Of a DNA stretch of 64,000 nucleotides, positions 9,026 through 19,651 are shown one piece after another. Source of the DNA: Pseudomonas sp. HS6 (GTDB lineage: Bacteria > Pseudomonadota > Gammaproteobacteria > Pseudomonadales > Pseudomonadaceae); assembly GCF_023375815.1 (NCBI RefSeq), contig NZ_CP067412.1:6200001-6264000 (forward strand). Direction: 5' to 3'. The translations under genes were made by a program, and so were the position numbers. The number at the start of each line of letters is the position of its first letter. Position 1 is the stretch's first letter. The notes under the pieces are model-generated. The model saw only the letters and a list, made by a program, of their open reading frames with translations, did not search any database and was not told the DNA's origin.

Positions 9026-9966
9026 TAAATCAACCCACGCTCTATCAGCACCTGATGCGCCGACAGAGGATCTTCGGCCAGGTACAGATCAGCGATCTCG
9101 GAGGTTCTTACGGACAACTCGGCGTGGTGGATGCACACCGTTGGTCCGGCAATCATTTTTGGGCAGTGGATGCCACTCAACAGTTTCGGCAACTGCGCAA
9201 GATTCATGGCTTTGCTGGAATACAGCAGTACGCCACGGGCGTGCAGGTGATCAATTGCCAACGCCAGTTCCCCGGCCGGCAGCGGCCAGTCGAACACCTG
9301 CACCGGGCAATCGGCGCTGCTGATCAGCCAGGCGCAGAGCCACAGGTGTGGCTCCAGCAGTAAATCCGACTGATTGACCAGCAGCAGTGGTGCGCTGCGT
9401 AACTGACGGTTGTTATGGTAGATGCGTGCGCCGAATTTGCTACGCAGCCAGGCGTGAAAGAACACCCGCTCCATCTGCGCCCCGAACTGGCCCTGCCAGC
9501 GCTGTTCGAGTTCCGCCAGCAACGGCATCAGCAATTGCTCGCACAGCGTTCGTGGCGGGTACAACGCCATCGCCTGATTGACGCAGTCGTCGAGGCTGCG
9601 CTCGTTCAATTGGGTGACCGCCAGCAATGCGGCCTGATGCAGGGGCTGCCATTCGTTTTCCAGCGGCTCGTTGAAGGCTTGCGGTGTGTCGAGCAGCGGT
9701 TTGACCTGACTGACCGCGACGCCTCGGTTGAGCCAGGTGAGGATGGTCTGGATGCGCTGCACGTGTTCGGCCGAATACAGGCGGTGCCCTTTGGGTGTGC
9801 GCTGGGGCACGATCAGCCCGTAACGGCGCTCCCAGGCGCGCAGGGTGATCGCGTTGACGCCGGTCTGGCGCGCGACCTCGCGGATCGGCAGCCAGCCGTC
9901 ATCGAGGGCTTTCTTGAAGTCGGCGCCGAGGTCTTCGCGGGCGCTGGTGTCGGGGGAGTCATTCAT
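9025..9966 (-). CDS. MerR family regulator, LitR/CarH-like (class II type)
   Basis: 313-residue regulator. A MerR-type winged helix occupies residues about 26-95 (IREVARQTGVNAITLRAWERRYGL, then KGHRLYSAEHVQRIQ), followed by an approximately 200-residue C-terminal domain of the LitR/CarH layout. The cobalamin-binding D-x-H-x-x-G motif of CarH is not seen, which fits class II LitR (PplR-type) proteins of Pseudomonas, which lack the B12 chromophore. The ATG at 9966 is used because the frame's first codon is a TTG one codon earlier and this ATG overlaps the previous stop (TGATG). TGTACA-N12-TGTACA sites upstream of its operon suggest autoregulation as a dark-state repressor. Confidence 0.85.
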   Translation of the reverse strand: MNDSPDTSAREDLGADFKKALDDGWLPIREVARQTGVNAITLRAWERRYGLIVPQRTPKGHRLYSAEHVQRIQTILTWLNRGVAVSQVKPLLDTPQAFNEPLENEWQPLHQAALLAVTQLNERSLDDCVNQAMALYPPRTLCEQLLMPLLAELEQRWQGQFGAQMERVFFHAWLRSKFGARIYHNNRQLRSAPLLLVNQSDLLLEPHLWLCAWLISSADCPVQVFDWPLPAGELALAIDHLHARGVLLYSSKAMNLAQLPKLLSGIHCPKMIAGPTVCIHHAELSVRTSEIADLYLAEDPLSAHQVLIERGLI

Positions 9967-10919
9967 CAAATGGCGTTTCGCAGGCTGAGGTTTTCCGGGT
10001 GCGGTTGCAGGTAAACCTGTTGCGCGATGTACGGATCGGGGTGTTGGCGAAAGTGATGCTTGAGCAGCGTCAGCGGCACCACCAGCGGCACGATGCCGTG
10101 GCGGTACTGGCCGATGACGTGCTGCATTTCCTGTTTGTCTTCGGCGCTGATGGCCCGTTTCAGGTAACCGCTGATGTGCTGCAACACGTTGCTGTGGGTG
10201 CGGCGTGTGGCGCAGGTGGTCAGCGCCGCCATCAATTGGCTGAAGTAGCGCGGGCCGAGTTCCACCGGATCGATCCGGCCCATGTTGCCCAGCAGATTGC
10301 CCAGCGCCTTGTATTGCACCGGGTTATGGGCCATCAGCAGGTACTTGTAGCGGGAATGGAAGTCGGTCAGGGCGCGGCGGCTCAAGCCTTGTTCGAGCAC
10401 CTGCTGCCAGTCGCTGTAGGCGAACACTCGGGTGATGAAATTTTCCCGCAGGACCGGATCGTTCAGGCGCCCGGCTTCTTCGACCGGCAGGTCCGGGTGC
10501 TCGGCACAGAAGGCCTGGGCATAGATCCCGCGTCCGCTGCCAATCGGCGCGCCATTGTCGTGATAGACCTTGACCCGTTCCAGCCCGCAGGATGGCGATT
10601 GCTGCATGAAGATGTAGCCGCAGATGTCATCGAGTTCGGTGGCCATTTTCTGGCCGTAAGTGGCCAGCAAATCCGTCACGTTGGTCTCGCGATGAACAGT
10701 GCCGAGGGCCTGGGGATGATCCGGGTCGCCCACCAGCCGAATCGGCTCGCGAGGAATGCCCAGGCCAATCGCGACTTCAGGGCAGACCGGCACGAACTGG
10801 AAATATTCAGTGAGGGTGCGGGTGCACAGCCGCGATTCCTTGTGTCCGCCGTTGTAGCGCACTTCGGCGCCCATCAGGCAGGCGCTGATGGCGATCTTGG
10901 GTGGGGACGGTTCGGACAT
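9966..10919 (-). CDS. DUF523/DUF1722 (YbgA-type) protein
   Basis: 317-residue two-domain protein. The N-terminal DUF523 part (IAISACLMGAEVRYNGGHK; SPSCGLERVKVY) carries conserved cysteines. The C-terminal DUF1722/YbgA part contains YKYLLMAHNPVQYKALG and KRAISAEDKQEMQHVIGQYR. The function is unknown, though it is commonly adjacent to phrB, including in enterobacteria. It is the first gene of the overlapping nine-gene transcript; two operator-like repeats and a promoter lie in the 110 bp upstream. Confidence 0.85.
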   Translation of the reverse strand: MSEPSPPKIAISACLMGAEVRYNGGHKESRLCTRTLTEYFQFVPVCPEVAIGLGIPREPIRLVGDPDHPQALGTVHRETNVTDLLATYGQKMATELDDICGYIFMQQSPSCGLERVKVYHDNGAPIGSGRGIYAQAFCAEHPDLPVEEAGRLNDPVLRENFITRVFAYSDWQQVLEQGLSRRALTDFHSRYKYLLMAHNPVQYKALGNLLGNMGRIDPVELGPRYFSQLMAALTTCATRRTHSNVLQHISGYLKRAISAEDKQEMQHVIGQYRHGIVPLVVPLTLLKHHFRQHPDPYIAQQVYLQPHPENLSLRNAI

Positions 10920-10941
10920 GGAGGCACCTCGAATCCAGATT

Positions 10942-10965
10942 TGTACAGAAAGTTTTTTCTGTACA
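10942..10965. promoter_or_regulatory. LitR-type operator 1 (TGTACA-N12-TGTACA)
   Basis: Two TGTACA half-sites at 10942-10947 and 10960-10965 are separated by exactly 12 bases. They match the T(G/A)TACA-N12-TGTACA consensus known for Pseudomonas class II LitR regulators. The site lies downstream of the -10 of the ybgA-like operon, so binding would block transcription. Confidence 0.8.
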
Positions 10966-10975
10966 ACATTCGTTC

Positions 10976-11003
10976 AGCATAGATTCAAAGGTGTACAAGT
11001 CAA
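10976..11003 (-). promoter_or_regulatory. Predicted sigma-70 promoter of the ybgA-merR-phrB operon
   Basis: On the minus strand TTGACT (10998-11003) and TATGCT (10976-10981) are spaced by 16 bp. The -35 lies inside the spacer of operator 2, and operator 1 begins about 10 bp downstream of the -10. This is a repressor-controlled arrangement. Confidence 0.55.
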
Positions 11004-11015
11004 ATTATTTGTACA
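10992..11015. promoter_or_regulatory. LitR-type operator 2 (TGTACA-N12-TGTACA)
   Basis: TGTACA at 10992-10997 and TGTACA at 11010-11015 with a 12-base spacer. This second perfect site lies 50 bp from operator 1 and overlaps the predicted -35 element of the photolyase operon. Confidence 0.8.
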
Positions 11016-11030
11016 AGATTTTGGCGATGG

Positions 11031-12331
<1,301 letters not shown>

Positions 12332-12426
12332 CTATGGTTAAACAATAGAGCCTGCCCGATAGAAAAGATCCCTGCTTATAAAAATAGACTAGGGATCGGG
12401 GTAAAACGCCACGCGAGGAAGATGTC

Positions 12427-13329
12427 ATGCACATATTGCTGACCGGCGGTACTGGATTGATCGGACGTCAGCTCTGCCGACACTGGTTGGGGCAGGGACA
12501 TCGCTTGACCGTGCTGAGTCGTCGCGCGGAGAAAGTCGCGAAAATCTGTGGCGCCCAGGTGCGTAGCATTGCGCGTCTGGAGGACTTTGGCGAGGAGCCG
12601 GTCGATGTGATCGTCAACCTCGCCGGCGCACCGATTGCCGACCGGCCGTGGACCCATCGACGCAAGGCGTTGTTGTGGAGCAGCCGTATCGCGCTCACTG
12701 AATCGTTGCTGTCGTGGCTGGAGAATCGTGGGCAGAAACCATCGCTGCTGATCTCCGGTTCGGCGGTGGGTTGGTACGGAGACGGCGGCGAGCGCGAGTT
12801 GACCGAAGATTCGCCACCGGTAATCGACGATTTCGCCAGTCAACTGTGCATCGCCTGGGAAGAAACCGCGCAGCGCGCCGAAGCGATGGACATTCGCGTG
12901 GTGCTGGTGCGAACCGGGCTGGTGCTGTCGGCCGAGGGCGGTTTTTTGTCGCGCCTGTTGCTGCCGTTCAAACTTGGATTGGGCGGGCCTTTGGGCAATG
13001 GTCGGCAGTGGATGTCGTGGATTCATATCGACGATCAAATCGCCCTGATTGATTTTCTTCTGCACCGCAATCAGGCCAGCGGTCCTTATAATGCGTGCGC
13101 ACCGAAACCTGTGCGCAATCGCGAATTCGCCAAGACGCTGGGCAGCGTGCTGCATCGCCCGGCGTTCATGCCGATGCCGGCCCTTGCCTTGAAGGTCGGG
13201 CTCGGCGAGATGTCATTGCTGTTGCTGGGTGGCCAACGGGCCACGCCGGCACGCTTGCTGGAAGCCGGATTCAGTTTCCGGTTCACGGATTTACGCGCGG
13301 CCCTGGACGATCTCTCCAGCCGCCTCTGA
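12427..13329 (+). CDS. TIGR01777 family NAD-dependent epimerase/oxidoreductase
   Basis: 300-residue extended SDR protein (YfcH/SulA-like). The cofactor loop is [13 protein letters not shown] at residues 4-16. [24 protein letters not shown] and the DUF1731 C terminus ([23 protein letters not shown]) are family signatures. The substrate is unknown. A GAGGAAG ribosome site precedes the ATG. It is 13 bp upstream of hemH, so the two are probably cotranscribed. It diverges from the light-regulated FAD gene across a 197-bp region. Confidence 0.85.
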   Translation: MHILLTGGTGLIGRQLCRHWLGQGHRLTVLSRRAEKVAKICGAQVRSIARLEDFGEEPVDVIVNLAGAPIADRPWTHRRKALLWSSRIALTESLLSWLENRGQKPSLLISGSAVGWYGDGGERELTEDSPPVIDDFASQLCIAWEETAQRAEAMDIRVVLVRTGLVLSAEGGFLSRLLLPFKLGLGGPLGNGRQWMSWIHIDDQIALIDFLLHRNQASGPYNACAPKPVRNREFAKTLGSVLHRPAFMPMPALALKVGLGEMSLLLLGGQRATPARLLEAGFSFRFTDLRAALDDLSSRL

Positions 13330-13342
13330 AATAGGACGTTGC

Positions 13343-14368
13343 ATGACCGATCACGCCTTGCTTCTGGTCAACCTGGGTTCGCCGGCCTCCACTTCGGTGG
13401 CCGACGTGCGCAGCTACCTCAATCAATTTCTGATGGACCCGTACGTGATCGACCTGCCGTGGCCGGTGCGGCGTCTGTTGGTGTCGCTGATCCTGATCAA
13501 GCGCCCCGAGCAGTCGGCCCATGCCTACGCCTCGATCTGGTGGGATGAAGGCTCGCCGCTGGTGGTGCTCAGCCGTCGCCTGCAACAGCAGATGAAGGCG
13601 CAGTGGACTCACGGCCCGGTGGAACTGGCCATGCGTTACGGCGAGCCGTCTATTGAGACATGCCTGCTGAAACTGGTCGCGGCAGGGCACAAACGCGTCA
13701 CCCTCGCGCCGCTTTATCCACAGTTCGCCGACAGCACCACGACTACCGTGATCGAAGAAGCCAAGCGGGTCGTGCGCGAGAAGAAACTCGATGTGCAGTT
13801 GTCGATCTTGCAGCCGTTCTACGATCAGCCGGAATACCTCGATGCGCTGGTGGAGAGTGCGCGGCCGCACTTGCAGCAGGATTACGATCACCTGTTGCTG
13901 AGCTTTCATGGTTTGCCGGAGCGGCACCTGACCAAACTCGATCCGACCGGCAATCATTGCTTCAAGGATGACAACTGCTGCAAGAACGCCTCGGCTGCCG
14001 TATTGGCCACTTGTTATCGCGCGCAATGCCTGCGCACGGCGGCATTGTTCGCTGAACGCATGGGGTTGCCGGACGGCAAATGGTCGGTGTCGTTTCAGTC
14101 GCGGCTGGGCCGGGCGAAATGGATCGAACCCTACACCGAAGCGCGGCTGGATGAATTGGCCAAAAGCGGCGTGAAGAAGATCCTGGTGATGTGCCCGGCG
14201 TTTGTTGCCGATTGCATCGAGACCCTGGAAGAGATCGGCGATCGCGGCAAGGAACAGTTCCGCGAAGCAGGAGGGGAGGAGTTGGTGCTGGTGCCGTGCC
14301 TGAATGATGACCCGCAATGGGCCAAGGCATTGGCGACGCTTTGTGAACGGGCGCCACTGGCCCTCTGA
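13343..14368 (+). CDS. hemH: Ferrochelatase HemH
   Basis: 341-residue enzyme that inserts Fe2+ into protoporphyrin IX, the last step of haem synthesis. [16 protein letters not shown] is the family N terminus. [11 protein letters not shown] carries the conserved catalytic His, and [15 protein letters not shown] and [14 protein letters not shown] are the other signature blocks. The start at 13343 is chosen because the longer frame to 13229 runs into the preceding gene. Haem and porphyrin supply near a light-response cluster is plausible functionally (porphyrins are photosensitisers), but no operator is seen here. Confidence 0.95.
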   Translation: MTDHALLLVNLGSPASTSVADVRSYLNQFLMDPYVIDLPWPVRRLLVSLILIKRPEQSAHAYASIWWDEGSPLVVLSRRLQQQMKAQWTHGPVELAMRYGEPSIETCLLKLVAAGHKRVTLAPLYPQFADSTTTTVIEEAKRVVREKKLDVQLSILQPFYDQPEYLDALVESARPHLQQDYDHLLLSFHGLPERHLTKLDPTGNHCFKDDNCCKNASAAVLATCYRAQCLRTAALFAERMGLPDGKWSVSFQSRLGRAKWIEPYTEARLDELAKSGVKKILVMCPAFVADCIETLEEIGDRGKEQFREAGGEELVLVPCLNDDPQWAKALATLCERAPLAL

Positions 14369-14374
14369 AAACAT

Positions 14375-14403
14375 GATCGTTCCCACGCTACGTGGGAACG
14401 ATC
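14375..14403. repeat. Inverted-repeat hairpin 'gatcgttcccacg'
   Basis: Perfect 13-bp stem with a CTA loop between the convergent hemH and uraA genes. There is no T run, so it is probably a Pseudomonas intergenic repeat acting as a transcription-end or mRNA-stability hairpin. A related element lies at 28290-28320. Confidence 0.7.
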
Positions 14404-14415
14404 AACGCTCAAGGC

Positions 14416-15690
14416 TTAGAGCAGCGGCTCATCCGCCTTCTTGTGTTTCCAGCTGTCGTTGCCCGGCAGGATCAGGTTCAGCGCAATCGCCACCACCGCG
14501 CACAGCGCGATGCCTTTGAGGCCGAAGTCGTCCGGACCGGTGCCGGTGCCGACCAGCACACCGCCAATCCCGAACACCAGGGTCACCGAAACGATCACCA
14601 GATTGCGTGCTTCGCCCAGGTCGATCTTGTGACGGATCAGGGTGTTCATCCCCACTGCCGCGATCGAACCGAACAACAGGCACAGAATCCCGCCCATCAC
14701 CGGCACCGGAATGCTTTGCAGCAGGGCGCCGAACTTGCCGATGAACGCCAGGCTGATGGCGAAGATCGCCGCCCAGGTCATGATTTTCGGGTTGTAGTTC
14801 TTGGTCAGCATCACCGCGCCAGTCACTTCGGCATAGGTGGTGTTGGGCGGACCGCCGAACAGGCCGGCTGCCGTGGTAGCAATACCGTCGCCGAGCAGGG
14901 TGCGATGCAGGCCCGGCTTCTTCAGGTAGTCGCGACCGGTCACGCTGCCGACCGCAATCACGCCGCCGATGTGTTCGATGGCCGGGGCCAGCGCCACCGG
15001 GACGATGAACAGGATCGCCTGCCAGTTGAACTCCGGCGCGGTGAAGTGAGGGATCGCAAACCAAGGGGCGGCGGCAATCTTCGCGGTGTCGACCACCCCG
15101 AAATAAAACGCCATGCCGAAACCCACCAGTACGCCGGAGATGATCGGCACCAGGCGGAAAATGCCTTTGCCGAACACCGCCACGATCAACGTGGTCAGCA
15201 GCGCCGGCATCGAGATCATCATCGCGGTCTGGTAATGGATCAGCTCCGAGCCGTCACCGGCCTTGCCCATGGCCATGTTCGCGGCAATCGGTGCCATGGC
15301 CAGGCCAATGGAGATGATCACCGGACCAATCACCACCGGCGGCAGCAGACGGTCGATGAAGCCAGTGCCTTTGATCTTCACGGCCAGGCCAAGGAAGGTG
15401 TAGACGAAACCGGCCGCCATCACGCCGCCCATGGTCGCGGCGAGGCCGAACTGGCCCTTGGCGAGAATGATCGGGGTGATGAAGGCAAAGCTCGACGCCA
15501 GGAACACCGGCACCTGACGCCCGGTGACGATCTGGAACAGAATCGTCCCAAGACCTGCGGTAAACAGTGCCACGTTCGGGTCAAGGCCCGTGATCAGCGG
15601 CATCAGCACCAGGGCGCCGAAAGCCACGAACAGCATCTGTGCGCCAGACAGCACCGTGCGCCAGAGCGGATCGTTGAACTCTTGCTGCAT
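14416..15690 (-). CDS. uraA: Uracil permease UraA (NCS2 family)
   Basis: 424-residue inner-membrane uracil:proton symporter with about 14 hydrophobic helices. Family blocks include QMLFVAFGALVLMPLITGLDPNVALFTAGLGT, FGGPPNTTYAEVTGAVMLTK (the NCS2 substrate-binding loop region) and MGGILCLLFGSIAAVGMNTLI. It lies 2 bp downstream of upp, forming the usual uracil salvage operon upp-uraA. Confidence 0.93.
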   Translation of the reverse strand: MQQEFNDPLWRTVLSGAQMLFVAFGALVLMPLITGLDPNVALFTAGLGTILFQIVTGRQVPVFLASSFAFITPIILAKGQFGLAATMGGVMAAGFVYTFLGLAVKIKGTGFIDRLLPPVVIGPVIISIGLAMAPIAANMAMGKAGDGSELIHYQTAMMISMPALLTTLIVAVFGKGIFRLVPIISGVLVGFGMAFYFGVVDTAKIAAAPWFAIPHFTAPEFNWQAILFIVPVALAPAIEHIGGVIAVGSVTGRDYLKKPGLHRTLLGDGIATTAAGLFGGPPNTTYAEVTGAVMLTKNYNPKIMTWAAIFAISLAFIGKFGALLQSIPVPVMGGILCLLFGSIAAVGMNTLIRHKIDLGEARNLVIVSVTLVFGIGGVLVGTGTGPDDFGLKGIALCAVVAIALNLILPGNDSWKHKKADEPLL

Positions 15691-15692
15691 GG

Positions 15693-16331
15693 TTACGCGT
15701 CCTTCTGCTTGGTGCCGAAGATCTTGTCACCGGCATCGCCAAGCCCAGGAATGATGTAACCGTGCTCGTTCAGTTTTTCATCGATGGACGCGGTGTAGAT
15801 GATCACGTCCGGGTGCGCCTTCTCGACAGCGGCAATGCCTTCCGGCGCGGCAACCAGCACCATCGCGCGGATATCCTTGCAACCGGCCTTCTTCAGCAAG
15901 TCGATGGTTGCCACCATGGAGCTGCCGGTGGCGAGCATCGGGTCGATGATCATCGCCAGGCGTTCGTCGATTTCCGGAACCAGTTTTTCCAGATAGGTGT
16001 GGGCCTGCAGGGTTTCTTCGTTACGGGCAACGCCAACGGCGCTGACTTTGGCGCCCGGGATCAGGCTCAGCACGCCTTCAAGCATGCCGATGCCGGCACG
16101 CAGGATCGGCACGACAGTAATCTTCTTGCCGGCGATTTTCTCGACCGACACAGTGCCGCACCAGCCTTCGATATCGTAGGTTTCCAGCGGCAGATCTTTT
16201 GTAGCTTCATAGGTCAACAGGGCACCGACTTCCTGAGCGAGCTCGCGGAAATTCTTGGTGCTGATGTCTGCACGGCGCATAAGGCCAAGTTTGTGACGGA
16301 TCAGCGGATGGCGGATCTCTTGGATGGACAT
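15693..16331 (-). CDS. upp: Uracil phosphoribosyltransferase Upp
   Basis: 212-residue enzyme converting uracil and PRPP to UMP. The N terminus ([24 protein letters not shown]) and the PRPP loop ([23 protein letters not shown]) are diagnostic, and a C-terminal [12 protein letters not shown] closes the uracil site. It is the first gene of the upp-uraA operon. The divergent region towards hpt carries two perfect palindromes. Confidence 0.95.
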   Translation of the reverse strand: MSIQEIRHPLIRHKLGLMRRADISTKNFRELAQEVGALLTYEATKDLPLETYDIEGWCGTVSVEKIAGKKITVVPILRAGIGMLEGVLSLIPGAKVSAVGVARNEETLQAHTYLEKLVPEIDERLAMIIDPMLATGSSMVATIDLLKKAGCKDIRAMVLVAAPEGIAAVEKAHPDVIIYTASIDEKLNEHGYIIPGLGDAGDKIFGTKQKDA

Positions 16332-16367
16332 GGGGAAAGGCTCCGGCGGCGGGCAAAAAAACCGGCC

Positions 16368-16405
16368 TAGATTAATCTATCCGAGGGTGATGTCCTATAG
16401 GACAT
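16368..16405. promoter_or_regulatory. Two perfect palindromes in the upp/hpt divergent region
   Basis: TAGATTAATCTA (16368-16379) and ATGTCCTATAGGACAT (16390-16405) are both perfectly self-complementary and lie 10 bp apart. They are 37-74 bp upstream of upp and 92-129 bp upstream of hpt. Position and symmetry suggest regulator-binding sites for a dimer; the regulator is unknown. Confidence 0.45.
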
Positions 16406-16496
16406 ACAGTACGTTAGTCCACAAATGCTTGATTCGGCCGTGCGGGATGCGTACCTTTGCCCGCTTTTCCGAAACAGACCCCCCTTGGAGAGCGCC

Positions 16497-17054
16497 ATGT
16501 CCGCTGATCTCGAGCATATCCGTCAAGTCATGCGAGAGGCTGACTGCCTGTACACCGAAGCTGAAGTCGAGGCCGCCATTGCCCGCGTCGGTGCACAAAT
16601 CAACGAACAACTGGCCGAGAGCAACCCGGTGGTGTTCTGCGTGATGAACGGCGGGCTGATCTTCTCCGGCAAGCTGCTGACCCATCTGCATTTCCCGTTG
16701 GAAGCGTCCTACCTGCACGCGACCCGCTATCGCAACGAAACCAGCGGCGGCGACCTGTTCTGGAAAGCCAAGCCGGAAGTCTCGTTCATCGACCGCGACG
16801 TGCTGATCATCGACGACATCCTCGACGAAGGTCACACCCTGGGCGCGATCATCGACTTCTGCAAACACGCTGGCGCGCGCAAAGTGCACACCGCCGTGCT
16901 GATCGACAAGGACCACGACCGCAAGGCCCGTCCTGACCTGAAAGCCGATTTCGTCGGCCTGCCGTGCATCGACCGTTACATCTTCGGTTACGGCATGGAC
17001 TACAAAGGCTACTGGCGCAACGCCAACGGGATCTTCGCCGTCAAAGGCATGTAA
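16497..17054 (+). CDS. hpt: Hypoxanthine-guanine phosphoribosyltransferase Hpt
   Basis: 185-residue purine salvage enzyme. The PRPP-binding motif VLIIDDILDEGHTLGAI lies near residues 101-117. FCVMNGGLIFSGKLLTHL and the C-terminal FIFGYGMDYKGYWRN fit the hypoxanthine phosphoribosyltransferase family. The frame opens at 16425, but the ATG at 16497 (MSADLEHI) has a GGAGAG ribosome site just upstream and matches the usual N terminus. It is divergent from upp-uraA. Confidence 0.93.
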   Translation: MSADLEHIRQVMREADCLYTEAEVEAAIARVGAQINEQLAESNPVVFCVMNGGLIFSGKLLTHLHFPLEASYLHATRYRNETSGGDLFWKAKPEVSFIDRDVLIIDDILDEGHTLGAIIDFCKHAGARKVHTAVLIDKDHDRKARPDLKADFVGLPCIDRYIFGYGMDYKGYWRNANGIFAVKGM

Positions 17055-17074
17055 TTCCGGGTAACCCCGATCCC

Positions 17075-17164
17075 TGTGGGAGCGGGCTTGCCCGCGATGG
17101 CGGACTGTCTGACACATTGATGTCGGATAGATCGACGCTATCGCGGGCAAGCCACGCTCCCACA
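17075..17164. repeat. Paired REP elements (BIME-like)
   Basis: The forward unit tgtgggagcgggcttgcccgcgat (17075-17098) and its inverted copy at 17140-17164 (with a ttgc-to-acgc style variation) flank about 40 bp. This is the classic Pseudomonas REP doublet that can fold into a long hairpin, here behind hpt. A single related unit is at 60633-60656. Confidence 0.85.
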
Positions 17165-17236
17165 GTTGTTTTGGGCATGCTGATCCATCCGGTACACCCA
17201 TGCTAGAGTGCTCGGCCCCGCCCTCCGGAGCCTGTC

Positions 17237-17716
17237 ATGAGCCTCTTGATCCGCAGCTGCGCCGCCCTGTTGCTGACCCTCAGCCTGCCCCTGGCCGCCG
17301 CCCCGATGCACAGCCAATTCCTGCCGCCCGACGACCTGACTCTGCGCGATGCCGAACCCGAGCAACAGCAACTGTTGCAGGTCACCGACTATTCCGTGGT
17401 GGTCGGCGCTCAGCGTCAGTCCAACCAGCAGCCGATTCCGGTCACCTCGCCGCTGATGATTCGCCTCAAGGGCAAGTCCCTGAACAAAGGCGCCACCATT
17501 AATCAGGTCCTGGTCAGTTTCGACGGCGAAAGCAAAAGCCTGAAAAAACCGGTGTATGACGACAAGAGCAAGACCCTGACGCTCTTCTATCCGTTGGCCC
17601 AATACCGGGTGGTGATCGATCTGTTGCGCAACGACACGGTGTACGTGCAGTTCCTGACCTACGCCAACGGCCACATCTGGGCCGATCTGCACACCGGCAG
17701 CACGCGTGCGCGTTGA
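17237..17716 (+). CDS. Conserved hypothetical exported protein
   Basis: 159-residue protein with a clear Sec signal peptide (LLIRSCAALLLTLSLPLAAAPMHS), so it is probably periplasmic. The rest is beta-rich with no cysteines and no recognised domain. The position between hpt and the PA4642-family gene matches the syntenic order in other Pseudomonas. No function can be assigned. Confidence 0.7.
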   Translation: MSLLIRSCAALLLTLSLPLAAAPMHSQFLPPDDLTLRDAEPEQQQLLQVTDYSVVVGAQRQSNQQPIPVTSPLMIRLKGKSLNKGATINQVLVSFDGESKSLKKPVYDDKSKTLTLFYPLAQYRVVIDLLRNDTVYVQFLTYANGHIWADLHTGSTRAR

Positions 17717-17779
17717 GCCCTGTACCCGGGCGGGGGTAAACTGCCCGCCCCGTGAAATGTCTGCGAGCTGGAGTCGGCA

Positions 17780-18067
17780 ATGCGTAAAGATAAGAAGCAA
17801 GTGATTGGTGACGAGATCGGCGATGAGCAGATCAAGCTGTTCCTCGATTTTGAGCCGGTCGACGCCACTTCGCCGTCGCTGCACAAACTGGTCAAGGCCT
17901 ACCGTGGCCTGCGCATCGACGATTTCGAGCGCTTCCTGACCTTCTTCGTTGCAGCCGGTTATGACGTGGACGGCAAGGACGAGCACGGCAAGACCTTCGT
18001 CGACCAGATCCGCGACCAGCGCAACGCACCGGAATACATCGAGCTGATCGAGAAGGCGCGCGGCTGA
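17780..18067 (+). CDS. PA4642 family protein
   Basis: 95-residue acidic cytoplasmic protein (KKQVIGDEIGDEQIKLFLDFEPVDAT...). It matches the PA4642 family of short Pseudomonas proteins that contain an ankyrin-like tail (YDVDGKDEHGKTFVDQIRDQ). The function is unknown. It lies 63 bp after the exported hypothetical gene and ends just before a strong terminator shared with mqo. Confidence 0.8.
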   Translation: MRKDKKQVIGDEIGDEQIKLFLDFEPVDATSPSLHKLVKAYRGLRIDDFERFLTFFVAAGYDVDGKDEHGKTFVDQIRDQRNAPEYIELIEKARG

Positions 18068-18097
18068 TCGCTCGCGGTTTTCCCGAGGCATAAAAAA

Positions 18098-18126
18098 ACG
18101 CCCCGCACTCACTGAGTGCGGGGCGT
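18098..18126. terminator. Bidirectional rho-independent terminator
   Basis: Perfect 14-bp stem ACGCCCCGCACTCA / TGAGTGCGGGGCGT with a single-base loop, flanked by an A run on the left and a T run on the right. It separates the convergent PA4642-family gene and mqo. Confidence 0.9.
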
Positions 18127-18142
18127 TTTTCATGGAGCCGAA

Positions 18143-19651
18143 TCAGGCGTAGCTTTCGGTCTCGTTACTGGCTTCAACCAGTTCCAGCGCGACGTTGTTC
18201 TGCGCGTTGATCTTGCGATACAGCGCAGCGTCGGTCTCCAGGACCTTTTCACGGGCCGGGAAGATTTCCGCCAGTTTGGCAGCCCACTCACCCTTGGCTT
18301 GGGCCGGGAAGCATTTCTCGATCAGTTCCAGCATGATCGAAACCGTCACCGAAGCACCTGGCGAAGCACCGAGCAGAGCGGCGAGGGAACCGTCCTTCGC
18401 GGCTACCAGTTCGGTACCGAACTGCAGGATGCCGCCTTTTTTCGGGTCTTTCTTGATGATCTGCACCCGTTGGCCAGCCACTTCCAGGCGCCAGTCTTCG
18501 GCTTTCGCCTGCGGGTAGAAACGACGCAGGGAATCCAGGCGCTGTTCCATCGACTGCATCACTTCGCTGACCAGGTACTTGGTCAGGTCCATGTTGTTCT
18601 TCGCCACGGCCAGCATCGGGCCGATGTTGCCGGCGCGAACCGACAGTGGCAGGTCCATGAAGGAGCCGTGCTTGAGGAACTTGGTGGTGAAACCGGCGTA
18701 TGGTCCGAACAGCAGGGACTTCTTGCCATCGACCACGCGGGTGTCCAGGTGCGGCACCGACATCGGTGGCGAACCTACCGCAGCCTGGCTGTAGACCTTG
18801 GCCTGGTGATGCTTGACCACTTCCGGGTTATCGCAACGCAGCCACTGGCCACTGATCGGGAAACCGCCGAAGCCTTTGCTTTCTTCGATGCCCGAGGCTT
18901 GCAGCAGCGGCAGAGCCGCGCCACCGGCACCGAGGAACACGAACTTGGCATCGACTTCGCGGCTGCTGCCGCTGTTGACGTCCTTGATGCTCACCGTCCA
19001 GCCATTGGCGTTACGCTTCAGACCGGTCACGCGCTTGCAGTACTTGACCTGGGCATCCGGTGCGCTGGTCAGGTGCTTGAGCAACTGATTGGTCAACGCG
19101 CCGAAGTTGACGTCGGTGCCGTTGATCACGCGGGTGGCGGCGAGCACTTGGTCTTGCGGACGCCCCGGCATCATCAATGGCATCCACTCGGCCATCTTCG
19201 CCTTGTCTTCGGTGTATTCCATGTCGGCGAAGGCGTGGTGCTTGTGCAGCACGTTGAAGCGTTCCTTGAGGAATGAAACGCCTTTTTCGCCTTCGACGTA
19301 GCTCAGGTGCGGCACCGGGCTGATGAAGGATTTGCACGAGCCGAATGTGCCTTTCTTGGTCAGGTACGACCAGAACTGCTTCGACACCTCGAACTGGGTG
19401 TTGATGTGCACGGCTTTCTTGATGTCGACGGTGCCGTCGGCAGCCTGCGGCGTATAGTTCAGCTCGCACAGGCCGGCGTGGCCGGTACCGGCGTTGTTCC
19501 ACGGGTTGGAACTTTCCGCAGCACCGGAATCCATCAGCTCGACGACTTCCAGCTTGATCGCCGGGTCGAGCTCTTTGAGCAGGACTGCAAGGGTGGCACT
19601 CATGATGCCGGCCCCAACCAGAACTACGTCGACTGCTTCGTTATGCGCCAT
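18143..19651 (-). CDS. mqo: Malate:quinone oxidoreductase Mqo
   Basis: 502-residue FAD-linked membrane-associated TCA enzyme that oxidises malate to oxaloacetate and reduces quinone. The FAD motif [20 protein letters not shown] lies near the N terminus, and [35 protein letters not shown] and [14 protein letters not shown] are family blocks. The position next to the PA4642-family gene and hpt matches the mqoB locus of Pseudomonas. A long non-coding stretch of more than 700 bp lies upstream. Confidence 0.95.
   Translation of the reverse strand: MAHNEAVDVVLVGAGIMSATLAVLLKELDPAIKLEVVELMDSGAAESSNPWNNAGTGHAGLCELNYTPQAADGTVDIKKAVHINTQFEVSKQFWSYLTKKGTFGSCKSFISPVPHLSYVEGEKGVSFLKERFNVLHKHHAFADMEYTEDKAKMAEWMPLMMPGRPQDQVLAATRVINGTDVNFGALTNQLLKHLTSAPDAQVKYCKRVTGLKRNANGWTVSIKDVNSGSSREVDAKFVFLGAGGAALPLLQASGIEESKGFGGFPISGQWLRCDNPEVVKHHQAKVYSQAAVGSPPMSVPHLDTRVVDGKKSLLFGPYAGFTTKFLKHGSFMDLPLSVRAGNIGPMLAVAKNNMDLTKYLVSEVMQSMEQRLDSLRRFYPQAKAEDWRLEVAGQRVQIIKKDPKKGGILQFGTELVAAKDGSLAALLGASPGASVTVSIMLELIEKCFPAQAKGEWAAKLAEIFPAREKVLETDAALYRKINAQNNVALELVEASNETESYA

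Noticed and set aside
9025..9966. B12-dependent CarH-type photoreceptor
   Set aside because: The D-x-H-x-x-G cobalamin motif is not found in the C-terminal domain, so a B12 chromophore is not supported.
17075..17164. Inverted repeats considered as CRISPR repeats
   Set aside because: Only two units in opposite orientation with no spacer series and no cas genes; they match Pseudomonas REP doublets.
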